A model generated the notes under the pieces. The model did not search any database, had not been told where the DNA came from, and saw only the letters and a program-made list of their open reading frames with translations. From an uncultured Lachnospiraceae bacterium (GTDB lineage: Bacteria; Bacillota; Clostridia; Lachnospirales; Lachnospiraceae), in NCBI GenBank assembly GCA_902790935.1, contig CADATP010000005.1, positions 1 to 57,092 of the forward strand: a DNA stretch of 57,092 nt, read 5' to 3'. Shown one piece after another: positions 36,403-44,428 of the stretch; within the stretch, counting starts at the first letter, position 1, and every line of letters starts with the position of its first letter. A program made the translations under genes and the position numbers.

Positions 36403-36621
36403 ATGTCAAAGAGTGATGTTATTGAAATTGAAGGAGTTGTTGTTGAGAAGCTTCCCAACACCATGTTCAAAGTTGAACTTGAGAACGGACATCAGGTCCT
36501 TGCTACTATCAGTGGAAAGCTTCGTCAGAATTTCATCAGAATACTTCCCGGCGATAAGGTAACTATGGAGCTTTCTCCCTACGACCTTACCAAAGGAAGA
36601 ATCATCTGGAGAGACAAGTAA
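36403..36621 (+). CDS. infA: translation initiation factor IF-1
   Basis: 72 residues, standard length. The OB-fold is seen in [39 protein letters not shown] and [20 protein letters not shown]. It blocks the A site during initiation. A TAGGAG site lies 6 nt before the ATG. Confidence 0.98.
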   Translation: MSKSDVIEIEGVVVEKLPNTMFKVELENGHQVLATISGKLRQNFIRILPGDKVTMELSPYDLTKGRIIWRDK

Positions 36622-36629
36622 AAAAGTGC

Positions 36630-36658
36630 TTGCATTATTGCGCGCACTATGATAATAT
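36630..36658 (+). promoter_or_regulatory. promoter upstream of rpmJ
   Basis: TTGCAT (36630-36635), 17-nt spacer, TAATAT (36653-36658), right after the infA stop. This would give the rpmJ-rpsM-rpsK-rpsD-rpoA-rplQ (alpha operon) segment its own start, near 36665. Confidence 0.65.
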
Positions 36659-36693
36659 GTTAAACGGTCTTTTTTGAAAGGAGGGCTTTGAAG

Positions 36694-36807
36694 ATGAAGG
36701 TTAGAAGTTCAGTAAAACCGATTTGCGAAAAGTGCAAAGTCATCAAGAGAAAAGGACGCATTATGATCATCTGCGAGAATCCGAAACATAAGCAGAGACA
36801 GGGATAA
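36694..36807 (+). CDS. rpmJ: 50S ribosomal protein L36
   Basis: 37 residues: begins [15 protein letters not shown], then [19 protein letters not shown]. It keeps the zinc ligands (two Cys, a third Cys and a His), so it is the zinc-binding form. AAAGGAGGG lies about 10 nt before the ATG. It sits in its usual place between infA and rpsM. Confidence 0.96.
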   Translation: MKVRSSVKPICEKCKVIKRKGRIMIICENPKHKQRQG

Positions 36808-37001
36808 TCTTACACCTCGGGAGTGATAAAGACTTCCGTAATTGTAAGTTACTTCCTGATACTTTTTGTTTTCTACTACATATTATAGGAAACATTAAGA
36901 CGGATCGGAATCGCAAAAGCGTCCGGTTGGACCGAATGGTCCCAATCATCTAGTAACCGCATGTAAATCATGCAAATGTATCAAATGGAGGAAAAAGAAA
37001 A
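36808..37001. other. 194-nt spacer rpmJ-rpsM with hairpin
   Basis: No gene is seen in this gap. GGTTGGACC (36925-36933) pairs with GGTCCCAATC (36938-36947) around a GAAT loop. An A/T-rich stretch near 36880 contains TATTAT but no clear -35 box. The rpsM ribosome binding site (GGAGG) follows at about 36986. It may be a leader for the S13-S11-S4-alpha segment. Confidence 0.5.
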
Positions 37002-37373
37002 ATGGCTCGTATCGAAGGTGTAGATTTACCCAGAGAGAAAAGAATCGAGATCGGTCTTACCTACATTTATGGTATTGGAAGAGCTACCTCAAACAGAATC
37101 CTTGCTGAGTGTGGCGTTAACCCTGATACCAGAGTAAGAGATATCACCGATGACGAAGTTAAGAAGATTACCGAAGCAATCGACAAGCTCGGAGTTATGG
37201 TAGAAGGTGACCTCAGAAGAGAGATCGCTCTTAATATCAAGACTCTTCAGGAGATTGGATGCTATCGTGGAATCCGTCACAGAAAGGGACTTCCCGTTCG
37301 TGGACAGAACACCAAGAACAACGCTCGTACCCGCAAGGGACCTAAGCGTACCGTTGCTAACAAGAAGAAGTAA
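37002..37373 (+). CDS. rpsM: 30S ribosomal protein S13
   Basis: 123 residues. [20 protein letters not shown] and [20 protein letters not shown] are canonical S13, which contacts the P-site tRNA and bridges to L5. Confidence 0.98.
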   Translation: MARIEGVDLPREKRIEIGLTYIYGIGRATSNRILAECGVNPDTRVRDITDDEVKKITEAIDKLGVMVEGDLRREIALNIKTLQEIGCYRGIRHRKGLPVRGQNTKNNARTRKGPKRTVANKKK

Positions 37374-37409
37374 TTTTTCTATAGCAAAATAAGTAACAAA
37401 TGTTAAACG

Positions 37410-37458
37410 GTGCCCGGAGTAATTTAAGGGCACATAAATCGAAAAAGCGGATAATCCG
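37410..37458. other. hairpins in the rpsM-rpsK spacer
   Basis: GTGCCC (37410-37415) pairs with GGGCAC (37428-37433), and CGGAT/ATCCG forms a near-perfect palindrome at 37448-37458. No T-run follows. The spacer is 107 nt, long for adjacent ribosomal genes. Confidence 0.5.
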
Positions 37459-37480
37459 TTAGAAAGTAGGTTAGTTTAAA

Positions 37481-37885
37481 ATGGCAACTAAAGCAACAGC
37501 AGCAGCCAAGAAGGCTACAAAAAGACGTGTAAAGAAGAACGTTGATCACGGCCAGGCACATATCCAGGCATCATTCAACAACACAATCGTAACTATTACA
37601 GACGCAGAAGGTAATGCTCTCAGCTGGGCAAGCGCAGGCGGACTTGGATTCAGAGGATCTAGAAAGTCTACTCCTTACGCAGCTCAGGTTGCAGCAGAGA
37701 CCGCTACCAAGGCAGCTACTATCCACGGCCTTAAGACCGTTGATGTATTTGTTAAGGGACCCGGCTCAGGACGTGAAGCAGCTATCCGTGCTCTTGCAGC
37801 AGCAGGACTTCAGGTTCTCTCCATTAAGGATGTTACCCCTGTTCCTCACAACGGATGCAGACCTCCCAAGCGTCGTCGTGTATAA
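37481..37885 (+). CDS. rpsK: 30S ribosomal protein S11
   Basis: 134 residues. [20 protein letters not shown], the [17 protein letters not shown] block and the C-terminal [15 protein letters not shown] are canonical S11, on the 30S platform. Confidence 0.98.
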   Translation: MATKATAAAKKATKRRVKKNVDHGQAHIQASFNNTIVTITDAEGNALSWASAGGLGFRGSRKSTPYAAQVAAETATKAATIHGLKTVDVFVKGPGSGREAAIRALAAAGLQVLSIKDVTPVPHNGCRPPKRRRV

Positions 37886-37930
37886 TCGTTTCAGATTATT
37901 TATTTGTAACTAGAAATTGTTGGAAGAAGA

Positions 37931-37945
37931 CACCGATTGTCGGTG
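37931..37945. other. hairpin in the rpsK-rpsD spacer
   Basis: CACCGA pairs with TCGGTG around TTG, in a 90-nt spacer about 20 nt before the rpsD ribosome binding site (GAAAGGA). S4 regulates alpha-operon mRNA in other bacteria; whether this site is its target is unknown. Confidence 0.45.
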
Positions 37946-37975
37946 CTGTAAACAAACATTGAAAGGAAAACTAAA

Positions 37976-38569
37976 ATGGCAGTTAATCGTACCCCCGTCC
38001 TTAAGAGATGCAGAGCTCTTGGTATTGAGCCCGCTGTTCTCGGTTATGACAAGAAATCTAACAGACAGCCTCACAACGCCGGAAGAAAGGTAAGTGAGTA
38101 TGGACTTCAGCTCCGTGAGAAGCAGAAGGCAAAGTTTATCTATGGCGTTCTTGAGAAGCCTTTCCGTAACTACTATGACAAGGCTGATATGATGAAGGGA
38201 ATGACCGGTGAAAACCTTATGGTCCTTCTTGAGTCAAGACTTGACAACGTTGTATTCCGTATGGGATTCGCAAGAACCCGTAAGGAGGCTAGACAGATTG
38301 TAGGTCACAAGCATGTTCTTGTTAACGGAAAGCAGGTTAATGTACCTTCATATCTCGTTAAGGCAGGAGATGTTATAGAAATCAGAGAGAAATCAAAGTC
38401 TCTTAACCGTTATAAGGAAATCGTTGAGGTTACCGGCGGAAGACTTACTCCCGATTGGATTGACGTTGATATCGACGCACTTAAGGGAACCATCAAGAAT
38501 CTTCCTACCAGAGAGCAGATTGATGTTCCTGTAAACGAGATGCTTATCGTCGAGTTGTATTCAAAATAA
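37976..38569 (+). CDS. rpsD: 30S ribosomal protein S4
   Basis: 197 residues. [20 protein letters not shown], an S4 RNA-binding domain with [20 protein letters not shown] and [20 protein letters not shown], and the C-terminal [20 protein letters not shown]. The N-terminus lacks the four-Cys zinc cluster. It initiates 30S assembly. Confidence 0.97.
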   Translation: MAVNRTPVLKRCRALGIEPAVLGYDKKSNRQPHNAGRKVSEYGLQLREKQKAKFIYGVLEKPFRNYYDKADMMKGMTGENLMVLLESRLDNVVFRMGFARTRKEARQIVGHKHVLVNGKQVNVPSYLVKAGDVIEIREKSKSLNRYKEIVEVTGGRLTPDWIDVDIDALKGTIKNLPTREQIDVPVNEMLIVELYSK

Positions 38570-38630
38570 TAACTTTTAAGTCTTATAAAGCAACTTGTTC
38601 ACGATTTGTTCCCAGAAGGAGGGTATTAGC

Positions 38631-39587
38631 GTGTTTGATTTTGAAAGACCCAATATTGAGATTGTGGAGATTTCGGAAGATAAGAAGTATGGCAAATTTG
38701 TCATTAAGCCTCTTGAAAGAGGATATGGTATCACGCTTGGTAATTCACTTCGCAGAATTATGCTCTCTTCACTTCCCGGAGCTGCTGTAAGCCAGGTTAA
38801 GATCGACGGCGTTCAGCATGAGTTTTCTACTATTCCGGATGTGAAGGAAGATGTTACTGAAATCATCATGAACATCAAGAGCATCGCTATCAGAAATACC
38901 AGCGAGAGCCAGGAGCCTGTTACCATCACTATCGATTATGAAGGTGAAGGTGTTGTAACCGCTGCTGATATTCAGCACGATTCCGAGATTGAGATTCTCA
39001 ATCCTGAGCAGCCTATCGCTACTCTTTGCGGTAAGCATGCAAAGCTCTATATTGAGATGACTGTTACCTCCGGAAGAGGTTACGTAAGCTCCGACAAGAA
39101 CAAGAATGAGAACACCTCTATCGGTGTTATCTCAATCGATTCTATCTACACTCCTGTTGAGCGTGTAAACATTTCAATAGAGAACACCCGTGTAGGTCAG
39201 AGCACAGATTTTGATAAACTTACTATTGATGTATATACCAATGGGGCACTTGCTCCCGATGAGGCTGTAAGCCTTGCAGCTAAGGTGCTTTCAGAGCACT
39301 TAAGCCTCTTCATCAATCTTTCCGAGAGCGCTCAGAACGCTTCCTTTATGCAGGAGCTTCCTGAGAACAACTCAGATAAGGTTATTGAGATGAGCATTGA
39401 AGAGCTTGAGCTTTCAGTTCGTTCTTTCAACTGCTTAAAGAGAGCAAACATCAATACTGTTCGTGAGCTTTGCGAGAAGACTCCCGATGAGATGATCAAG
39501 GTTCGTAACCTTGGAAGAAAGTCTCTTGAAGAAGTACTTCAGAAGCTTAGCGATCTCGGCCTTTCACTTAAGAATGCCGAGGAGTAG
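38631..39587 (+). CDS. rpoA: DNA-directed RNA polymerase alpha subunit
   Basis: 318 residues. GTG start at 38631, placed by AGAAGGAGGG 10 nt upstream; the longer frame starts in the spacer. The N-terminal assembly domain has [20 protein letters not shown]. The C-terminal domain (about 250-318) has [20 protein letters not shown] and [17 protein letters not shown], which bind UP elements and activators. Confidence 0.98.
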   Translation: MFDFERPNIEIVEISEDKKYGKFVIKPLERGYGITLGNSLRRIMLSSLPGAAVSQVKIDGVQHEFSTIPDVKEDVTEIIMNIKSIAIRNTSESQEPVTITIDYEGEGVVTAADIQHDSEIEILNPEQPIATLCGKHAKLYIEMTVTSGRGYVSSDKNKNENTSIGVISIDSIYTPVERVNISIENTRVGQSTDFDKLTIDVYTNGALAPDEAVSLAAKVLSEHLSLFINLSESAQNASFMQELPENNSDKVIEMSIEELELSVRSFNCLKRANINTVRELCEKTPDEMIKVRNLGRKSLEEVLQKLSDLGLSLKNAEE

Positions 39588-39728
39588 TAGAAGGCAGCAC
39601 ATATTTGTGTTTTCGTGATGGGGTAATTCCAATGGGTTCCTGTTGCGAAATCCTATATGGCATATAAAACATTCGGTAAGTAAGTCCAATGAGCGTGGCC
39701 GGATGTACCATGTAAAGGAGAATATAAA
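39588..39728. other. 141-nt spacer rpoA-rplQ
   Basis: No gene, promoter or terminator is convincing here. Short self-complementary patches are present (for example ATATGGCATAT near 39653). A GTAAAGGAG site for rplQ is at the end. The length is unusual for this gene pair. Confidence 0.4.
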
Positions 39729-40337
39729 ATGGCTAAGTACAGAAAGCTTGGCAGAACCTCTTCACAGAGAAAGGCTCTGCTCAGAAACCAGGTAACCGCA
39801 CTTCTTAACAACGGAAAGATCGTTACTACCGATGCTAAGGCAAAGGAAGTTAAGAAGATCGCTGAAGGTCTTATCGCTCTCGCTGTTAGAGAGAAGGACA
39901 ACTTTGAAACTGTTAAGGTTACCGCAAAAGTTGCCCGCAAGGACAAGGACGGAAAGCGCGTAAAGCAGATCGTTGACAAGAATGATCCTACTAAGGTTCT
40001 TGCTGAGTCACATCGTGACAAGGATGGCAAGATCGTTCGTATCGAGAACGGTGTTACTGTTACCGTTTATGACGAAGTAGAGAAAGAGATCAAGAAGGAT
40101 CTTCCTTCAAGACTTCACGCAAGACGTCAGATGCTTAAGGTTCTTTACCCTGTAACAGAGGTTCCTACCGAGAACAAGGGTAAGAAGAAGGCTACCAAGG
40201 AAGTTGATCTTGTTGCAAAGCTCTTTGATGAGATCGCTCCTAAGTATGCAAACCGTAATGGTGGTTACACCAGAATCATCAAGATCGGTCAGAGAAAGGG
40301 CGACGGCGCTCTTGAGGTTGTTCTTGAGCTTGTATAA
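39729..40337 (+). CDS. rplQ: 50S ribosomal protein L17 with large insertion
   Basis: 202 residues, against about 112-130 for most bacterial L17. The normal core is present at residues 1-55 ([20 protein letters not shown]), 125-140 ([16 protein letters not shown]) and the C-terminus ([18 protein letters not shown]). Between them lies an insertion of about 70 residues (about 56-124), rich in Lys, Asp and Val, and a second short Lys-rich insert (about 145-158). It is in frame with a normal ribosome binding site and terminator, so it is probably a real extension on the ribosome surface. Confidence 0.95.
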   Translation: MAKYRKLGRTSSQRKALLRNQVTALLNNGKIVTTDAKAKEVKKIAEGLIALAVREKDNFETVKVTAKVARKDKDGKRVKQIVDKNDPTKVLAESHRDKDGKIVRIENGVTVTVYDEVEKEIKKDLPSRLHARRQMLKVLYPVTEVPTENKGKKKATKEVDLVAKLFDEIAPKYANRNGGYTRIIKIGQRKGDGALEVVLELV

Positions 40338-40353
40338 TCTACATAAGATTACT

Positions 40354-40383
40354 AAACCGAGTCGGAATTCCGACTCGGTTTTT
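40354..40383 (+). terminator. terminator of the ribosomal protein cluster
   Basis: AAACCGAGTCGGAA is followed directly by its complement TTCCGACTCGGTTT and more T: a perfect long stem with a T-run. It ends the S10-spc-alpha cluster. Confidence 0.97.
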
Positions 40384-40463
40384 CTTTGCTTTATTAAAGC
40401 AATACTAATTGGATTATTTTCGCAGTAATTGTTCGTTTCTCTTATCTCTTTATTCTTCTTTAA

Positions 40464-40492
40464 TTGTAATATGTTTATTTAAATGGTATATT
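40464..40492 (+). promoter_or_regulatory. promoter abutting the start codon at 40500
   Basis: TTGTAA (40464-40469), 17-nt spacer, TATATT (40487-40492). Only seven bases separate the -10 box from the ATG at 40500, so a transcript from this promoter would begin at or next to the start codon. Confidence 0.65.
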
Positions 40493-40499
40493 AAAGTTT

Positions 40500-41033
40500 A
40501 TGGGTGATAAATACGATTGGAAAAAGATAATACAGATGGTTGCTATTATCGGTGTACTTTGCCTTTTTGTGGGCGTGTTTACAAGGATAATGCAAAAGAA
40601 CCAGACGAGCTTATCGGATTACGCCGTTAAGAATCCAGAGATTGCCCTTGCGCAAAGTGAGAATTCCGAAGAAAGCAAAAACGAGGATGCAAGCCAGGAT
40701 AGCTCTGAGGAAAACAGCGAAGAGAGCAGCTTAGACAGTACCAAAGAAGGCAGCAAGGATACGATAACACAGAGCGGCAAAGAAAGCGGCAAAGAAGACG
40801 CCGGTGCAGATAAGCCTAACGATGATGCAGATGCATTTTACTACACAGATTTAGAAGAAGGCTACAAATTCCACATTCTTTACTATAACAGTACAAAGGA
40901 AGTATGTACTGCTGAGATTGTTGCTTCTCCGGAGGACCCTTACAATGCTTTGGAAATCTGCTATGACCTGTTTAAGGCAGAGCATATTTTTGAAGACGTA
41001 TCTAAGCTCCAGGAGTTTTTTGATAAGTTGTAA
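40500..41033 (+). CDS. membrane-anchored Ser/Glu-rich hypothetical protein
   Basis: 177 residues, family not recognised. One membrane segment (about 10-30, IIQMVAIIGVLCLFVGVF), then a low-complexity acidic Ser/Glu/Lys/Asp linker (about 52-110), then a compact C-terminal domain of about 65 residues (FYYTDLEEGYKFHILYYNST, YNALEICYDLFKAEHIFED). The topology is a short cytoplasmic N-terminus with an extracytoplasmic domain on a flexible stalk. There is no ribosome binding site; the promoter suggests a leaderless transcript. The gap to ecfA1 is 15 nt. Confidence 0.7.
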   Translation: MGDKYDWKKIIQMVAIIGVLCLFVGVFTRIMQKNQTSLSDYAVKNPEIALAQSENSEESKNEDASQDSSEENSEESSLDSTKEGSKDTITQSGKESGKEDAGADKPNDDADAFYYTDLEEGYKFHILYYNSTKEVCTAEIVASPEDPYNALEICYDLFKAEHIFEDVSKLQEFFDKL

Positions 41034-41048
41034 TAAACAGGTTTTAAG

Positions 41049-41906
41049 ATGGAAATAGTTAAAGCTAAAGATGTTGTATTTGAATATATAAGGCGCGATG
41101 ATGAGGGAGAGGTTGTGGGTATAACAACCGCTGTCGATCATGTGAGTCTTGGCATAGAAAAGGGAGATTTTATCGCTATACTCGGTCACAACGGATCCGG
41201 CAAGTCTACCCTGGCCAAGCATTTTAATGCGATACTCGTACCTGAGGAAGGCAGCGTAATTGTAGACGGAATCGATACTTCGGATTCCGACAAAATCTGG
41301 GATGTAAGACAGAGCGCAGGTATGGTATTTCAAAATCCCGACAACCAGATAATCGGACAGGTTGTTGAGGAGGATGTGGGCTTTGGCCCCGAAAACATCG
41401 GCGTACCTACTGACGAGATCTGGGAAAGAGTGGAAAAGAGTCTTAAAGCCGTAGGAATGTATGAGTTCAGGAAAAACTCTCCTAACAGACTTTCCGGAGG
41501 CCAAAAGCAACGTATCTCCATAGCCGGAGTTCTTGCGATGAAACCCAAGTGCATAATACTCGACGAGCCTACGGCGATGCTCGATCCCAAGGGCAGAAAA
41601 GAAGTACTTGAAGCGGTTCATGAGCTCAACAAAAAAGAGGGAGTTACCGTAATCCTTATTACCCACTATATGGAAGAGGTTATAGATGCGGATAAGGTGT
41701 TTGTTATGGATGGGGGAAAGGTTGTAATGCAGGGAACACCGAGGCAGATTTTCTCCCTCGTTGAGGATTTAAAGAGTCTAAGACTCGATGTACCTCAGGT
41801 TACGCTCCTTGCCTACGAGCTTAAAAAGAAGGGACTAAATCTTCCGGATGGGATTTTAACTACGGATGAGCTTGTGGAGAATCTTCTGGCTCTGAAAAGA
41901 AATTGA
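41049..41906 (+). CDS. ecfA1: ECF transporter ATPase A1
   Basis: 285 residues. Energy-coupling module ATPase for vitamin and metal uptake. Walker [11 protein letters not shown] (about 42-51), signature LSGGQKQR, Walker [14 protein letters not shown] and the downstream His switch [11 protein letters not shown]. It forms a heterodimer with EcfA2 below EcfT; S-components are encoded elsewhere. Confidence 0.95.
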   Translation: MEIVKAKDVVFEYIRRDDEGEVVGITTAVDHVSLGIEKGDFIAILGHNGSGKSTLAKHFNAILVPEEGSVIVDGIDTSDSDKIWDVRQSAGMVFQNPDNQIIGQVVEEDVGFGPENIGVPTDEIWERVEKSLKAVGMYEFRKNSPNRLSGGQKQRISIAGVLAMKPKCIILDEPTAMLDPKGRKEVLEAVHELNKKEGVTVILITHYMEEVIDADKVFVMDGGKVVMQGTPRQIFSLVEDLKSLRLDVPQVTLLAYELKKKGLNLPDGILTTDELVENLLALKRN

Positions 41907-41914
41907 GGAACAGT

Positions 41915-42766
41915 ATGTCACTGATAGTTGATCATATTTCATATATTTACGACAAGGATTCAGGCCTGCCTACGGTGGGGCTTGATGATGTCAGCTTAAG
42001 TATCCCGGATGGCCAGTTTATCGGAGTTATCGGCCATACAGGCTCGGGTAAGTCTACTTTGATGCAGCATTTAAACGGACTTATCAAGGCTACAAAGGGC
42101 TCTATTTATTACAATGGCGAGGATATCTACGATAAGGGATACGACCTTAAAAAATTACGCAGTAAGGTGGGTCTTGTGTTCCAGTATCCCGAGCACCAGC
42201 TTTTTGCGGAAACAGTATTTGCGGATGTTTGTTACGGTCCGGGGAACCTTGGACTTAGTAAGAAGGACGCGGAGCTTCGTGCCTACGATGCTTTAAGAAA
42301 AGTCGGATTTCCTGAGGAACTGATATTTACGTCTCCATTCGATCTGTCCGGCGGGCAAAAAAGAAGAGCGGCTATAGCGGGCGTCCTTGCTATGAAGCCG
42401 GAAATCCTTATCCTTGATGAGCCCACAGCGGGCCTTGATCCCAAGGGAAGGGATGAAATCCTCGGGATGATAAAAGAGCTTCAGCAAAAGGAGAAGATGA
42501 CGATTCTTCTTGTGTCCCATTCTATGGATGATGTTGCACAGTACGTTGACAGGATTGTTGTAATGAACCATGGAAAGGTTTTTTTGGACAATACGCCACA
42601 GGTAGTCTTTTCACATTACAAGGAACTTGAAGAGATCGGTTTATCCGCTCCTCAGGTCACATATATTATGCACGCTTTGTCGGAGAACGGGCTTGACGTT
42701 AAGTGCGATGTAACAACTATACAGGAGGCTGCGGAGGAGATTGCGGCCTGCTTTAAGAATAATTAG
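41915..42766 (+). CDS. ecfA2: ECF transporter ATPase A2
   Basis: 283 residues. Walker A GHTGSGKSTLMQHLNGL, Q-loop VFQYPEHQLF, signature LSGGQKRR, Walker B ILILDEPTAGLDP. ATG 41915 is used: TTGAGGA precedes it by about 6 nt, and the longer TTG frame overlaps ecfA1. Confidence 0.95.
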   Translation: MSLIVDHISYIYDKDSGLPTVGLDDVSLSIPDGQFIGVIGHTGSGKSTLMQHLNGLIKATKGSIYYNGEDIYDKGYDLKKLRSKVGLVFQYPEHQLFAETVFADVCYGPGNLGLSKKDAELRAYDALRKVGFPEELIFTSPFDLSGGQKRRAAIAGVLAMKPEILILDEPTAGLDPKGRDEILGMIKELQQKEKMTILLVSHSMDDVAQYVDRIVVMNHGKVFLDNTPQVVFSHYKELEEIGLSAPQVTYIMHALSENGLDVKCDVTTIQEAAEEIAACFKNN

Positions 42767-42780
42767 GAAATACATAAAAC

Positions 42781-43596
42781 ATGCTACGAGATATTACATT
42801 AGGTCAGTATTATCAGACCGAAAGCGTTATACACAGATTGGATCCCAGAGTAAAGCTCCTCGGAACAATACTTTTCTTTATTTCGCTTTTTTGTTTTAAA
42901 AACCCGGTGGGGTACGCGATTGCTATAATTTTCCTCGCTGTAGTCATATTTCTTTCAAAGGTTCCTTTCCTTTATATGGTAAGGGGAATGAAAGCGATCA
43001 TCTTTTTGATGGTCTTTACTTCCCTGGTAAATCTCTTTGCAACAAAAGGAGATGCCGTCTGGTCATTTTGGAAGATTACGATAACAAGGCAGGGTATAAT
43101 TATGGCGATTACGATCGCGGTAAGGATAAGCCTTCTTATCATCGGTTCGTCAATAATGACACTTACAACTACGCCGAACCATTTAACCGACGGAATGGAA
43201 AAGGGACTGAGATTTCTAGGGGTTATCAAGGTGCCTGTGCATGAGATCGCTATGATGATGTCCATCGCTCTAAGATTTATACCGATACTACTTGAGGAGA
43301 CGGACAAGATCATGAAAGCCCAGCTTGCAAGAGGAGCAGATCTTGAGAGCGGAAATGTCTTTAAGAGAGTAAAGGCGATGGTACCGATTCTTGTCCCTCT
43401 CTTTATATCGGCCTTCAGACGCGCAAATGACCTTGCTACGGCTATGGAGGCAAGATGTTACCATGGAGGTGACGGAAGGACCAAAATGAAGCCCTTAAAG
43501 TATCAAAAAAGGGATGCCATAGCTTACATAATTCTGGTTTTATATTTTATGTTAAGCATTTTCCTCGGAAGACTCTGGATTTTTAATATTATGTAA
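42781..43596 (+). CDS. ecfT: ECF transporter transmembrane subunit T
   Basis: 271 residues with about six membrane segments. The N-terminus has YYQTESVIHRLDPRVKLLGT, the EcfT hallmark. The two Ala-Arg-Gly type coupling motifs are seen in AQLARGADLES and TAMEARCYHGGDGRTK. It joins the A1/A2 pair to exchangeable S-components. Confidence 0.95.
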   Translation: MLRDITLGQYYQTESVIHRLDPRVKLLGTILFFISLFCFKNPVGYAIAIIFLAVVIFLSKVPFLYMVRGMKAIIFLMVFTSLVNLFATKGDAVWSFWKITITRQGIIMAITIAVRISLLIIGSSIMTLTTTPNHLTDGMEKGLRFLGVIKVPVHEIAMMMSIALRFIPILLEETDKIMKAQLARGADLESGNVFKRVKAMVPILVPLFISAFRRANDLATAMEARCYHGGDGRTKMKPLKYQKRDAIAYIILVLYFMLSIFLGRLWIFNIM

Positions 43597-43609
43597 ACCA
43601 AGAAAGATA

Positions 43610-44428
43610 ATGAGACGGATCAGATTAAAAGTTGCCTATGACGGTACTTCATACCACGGATGGCAGATACAGAAAAACCAAATAACAATCGAAAGCAAGC
43701 TAAATGAGGCTATCTCAGACCTTCTTTCTACTGAAATAAGCGTCATCGGGGCAAGCCGTACCGACGCCGGCGTACATTCTATGGGGAATGTAGCTGTTTT
43801 TGACTGCGAGAGCCCTATCCCTGCGGAGAAATTTGCAGGGGCTATAAATGCAAGACTTCCGCAGGATATAAGGGTATTAAAATCGGACGAGGTGGATGAA
43901 AACTGGCATCCAAGAAAGCTAGGCTGCAGGAAGACATACGAATACCGTATTTCTACAGGAAAGGTTCAGCTCCCAACAAAGAGGCTTTACTCGCATTTTA
44001 CGTACCACAGTCTTAACGTTACAGCTATGCAAAAAGCGTGTGATGCCTTCCTTGGAGAACATGATTTTTCTGCCTTCTGTGCCGCCGGTTCCCAAGCAGA
44101 GAGCATGGTCAGAACTATATACGAGCTTGAAGTTATCCCTGTAAGTTCGATACTTTCTGACGGTTCTAAAACAGACGGGTCCGCCGAAAAGGAATCGACG
44201 GATTATTTGCTTACGGAAGGTGATGTGATCATAAGAGTTACGGGAAACGGATTTTTGTACAATATGGTCAGGATAATCGCGGGGACTTTAATGGATGTAG
44301 GATGCGGAAAAAAACACCCGGAGGATATTCCGGATGTTTTGAAATCTCTCGACAGAAGAAAGGCAGGACCTACGCTTCCCGCCTGCGGTCTGATGCTTAT
44401 TGGTTACCGATATGATTGTGATTTTTGA
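43610..44428 (+). CDS. truA: tRNA pseudouridine synthase A
   Basis: 272 residues. It modifies U38-U40 of the anticodon stem. The catalytic Asp lies in GASRTDAGVHSMGNV (about 49-63), and VAYDGTSYHGWQIQ is the typical N-terminus. An insertion of about 20 residues (SSILSDGSKTDGSAEKESTD, about 179-198) is non-standard. Its 3' end overlaps the convergent EAL gene by 32 nt. Confidence 0.95.
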   Translation: MRRIRLKVAYDGTSYHGWQIQKNQITIESKLNEAISDLLSTEISVIGASRTDAGVHSMGNVAVFDCESPIPAEKFAGAINARLPQDIRVLKSDEVDENWHPRKLGCRKTYEYRISTGKVQLPTKRLYSHFTYHSLNVTAMQKACDAFLGEHDFSAFCAAGSQAESMVRTIYELEVIPVSSILSDGSKTDGSAEKESTDYLLTEGDVIIRVTGNGFLYNMVRIIAGTLMDVGCGKKHPEDIPDVLKSLDRRKAGPTLPACGLMLIGYRYDCDF

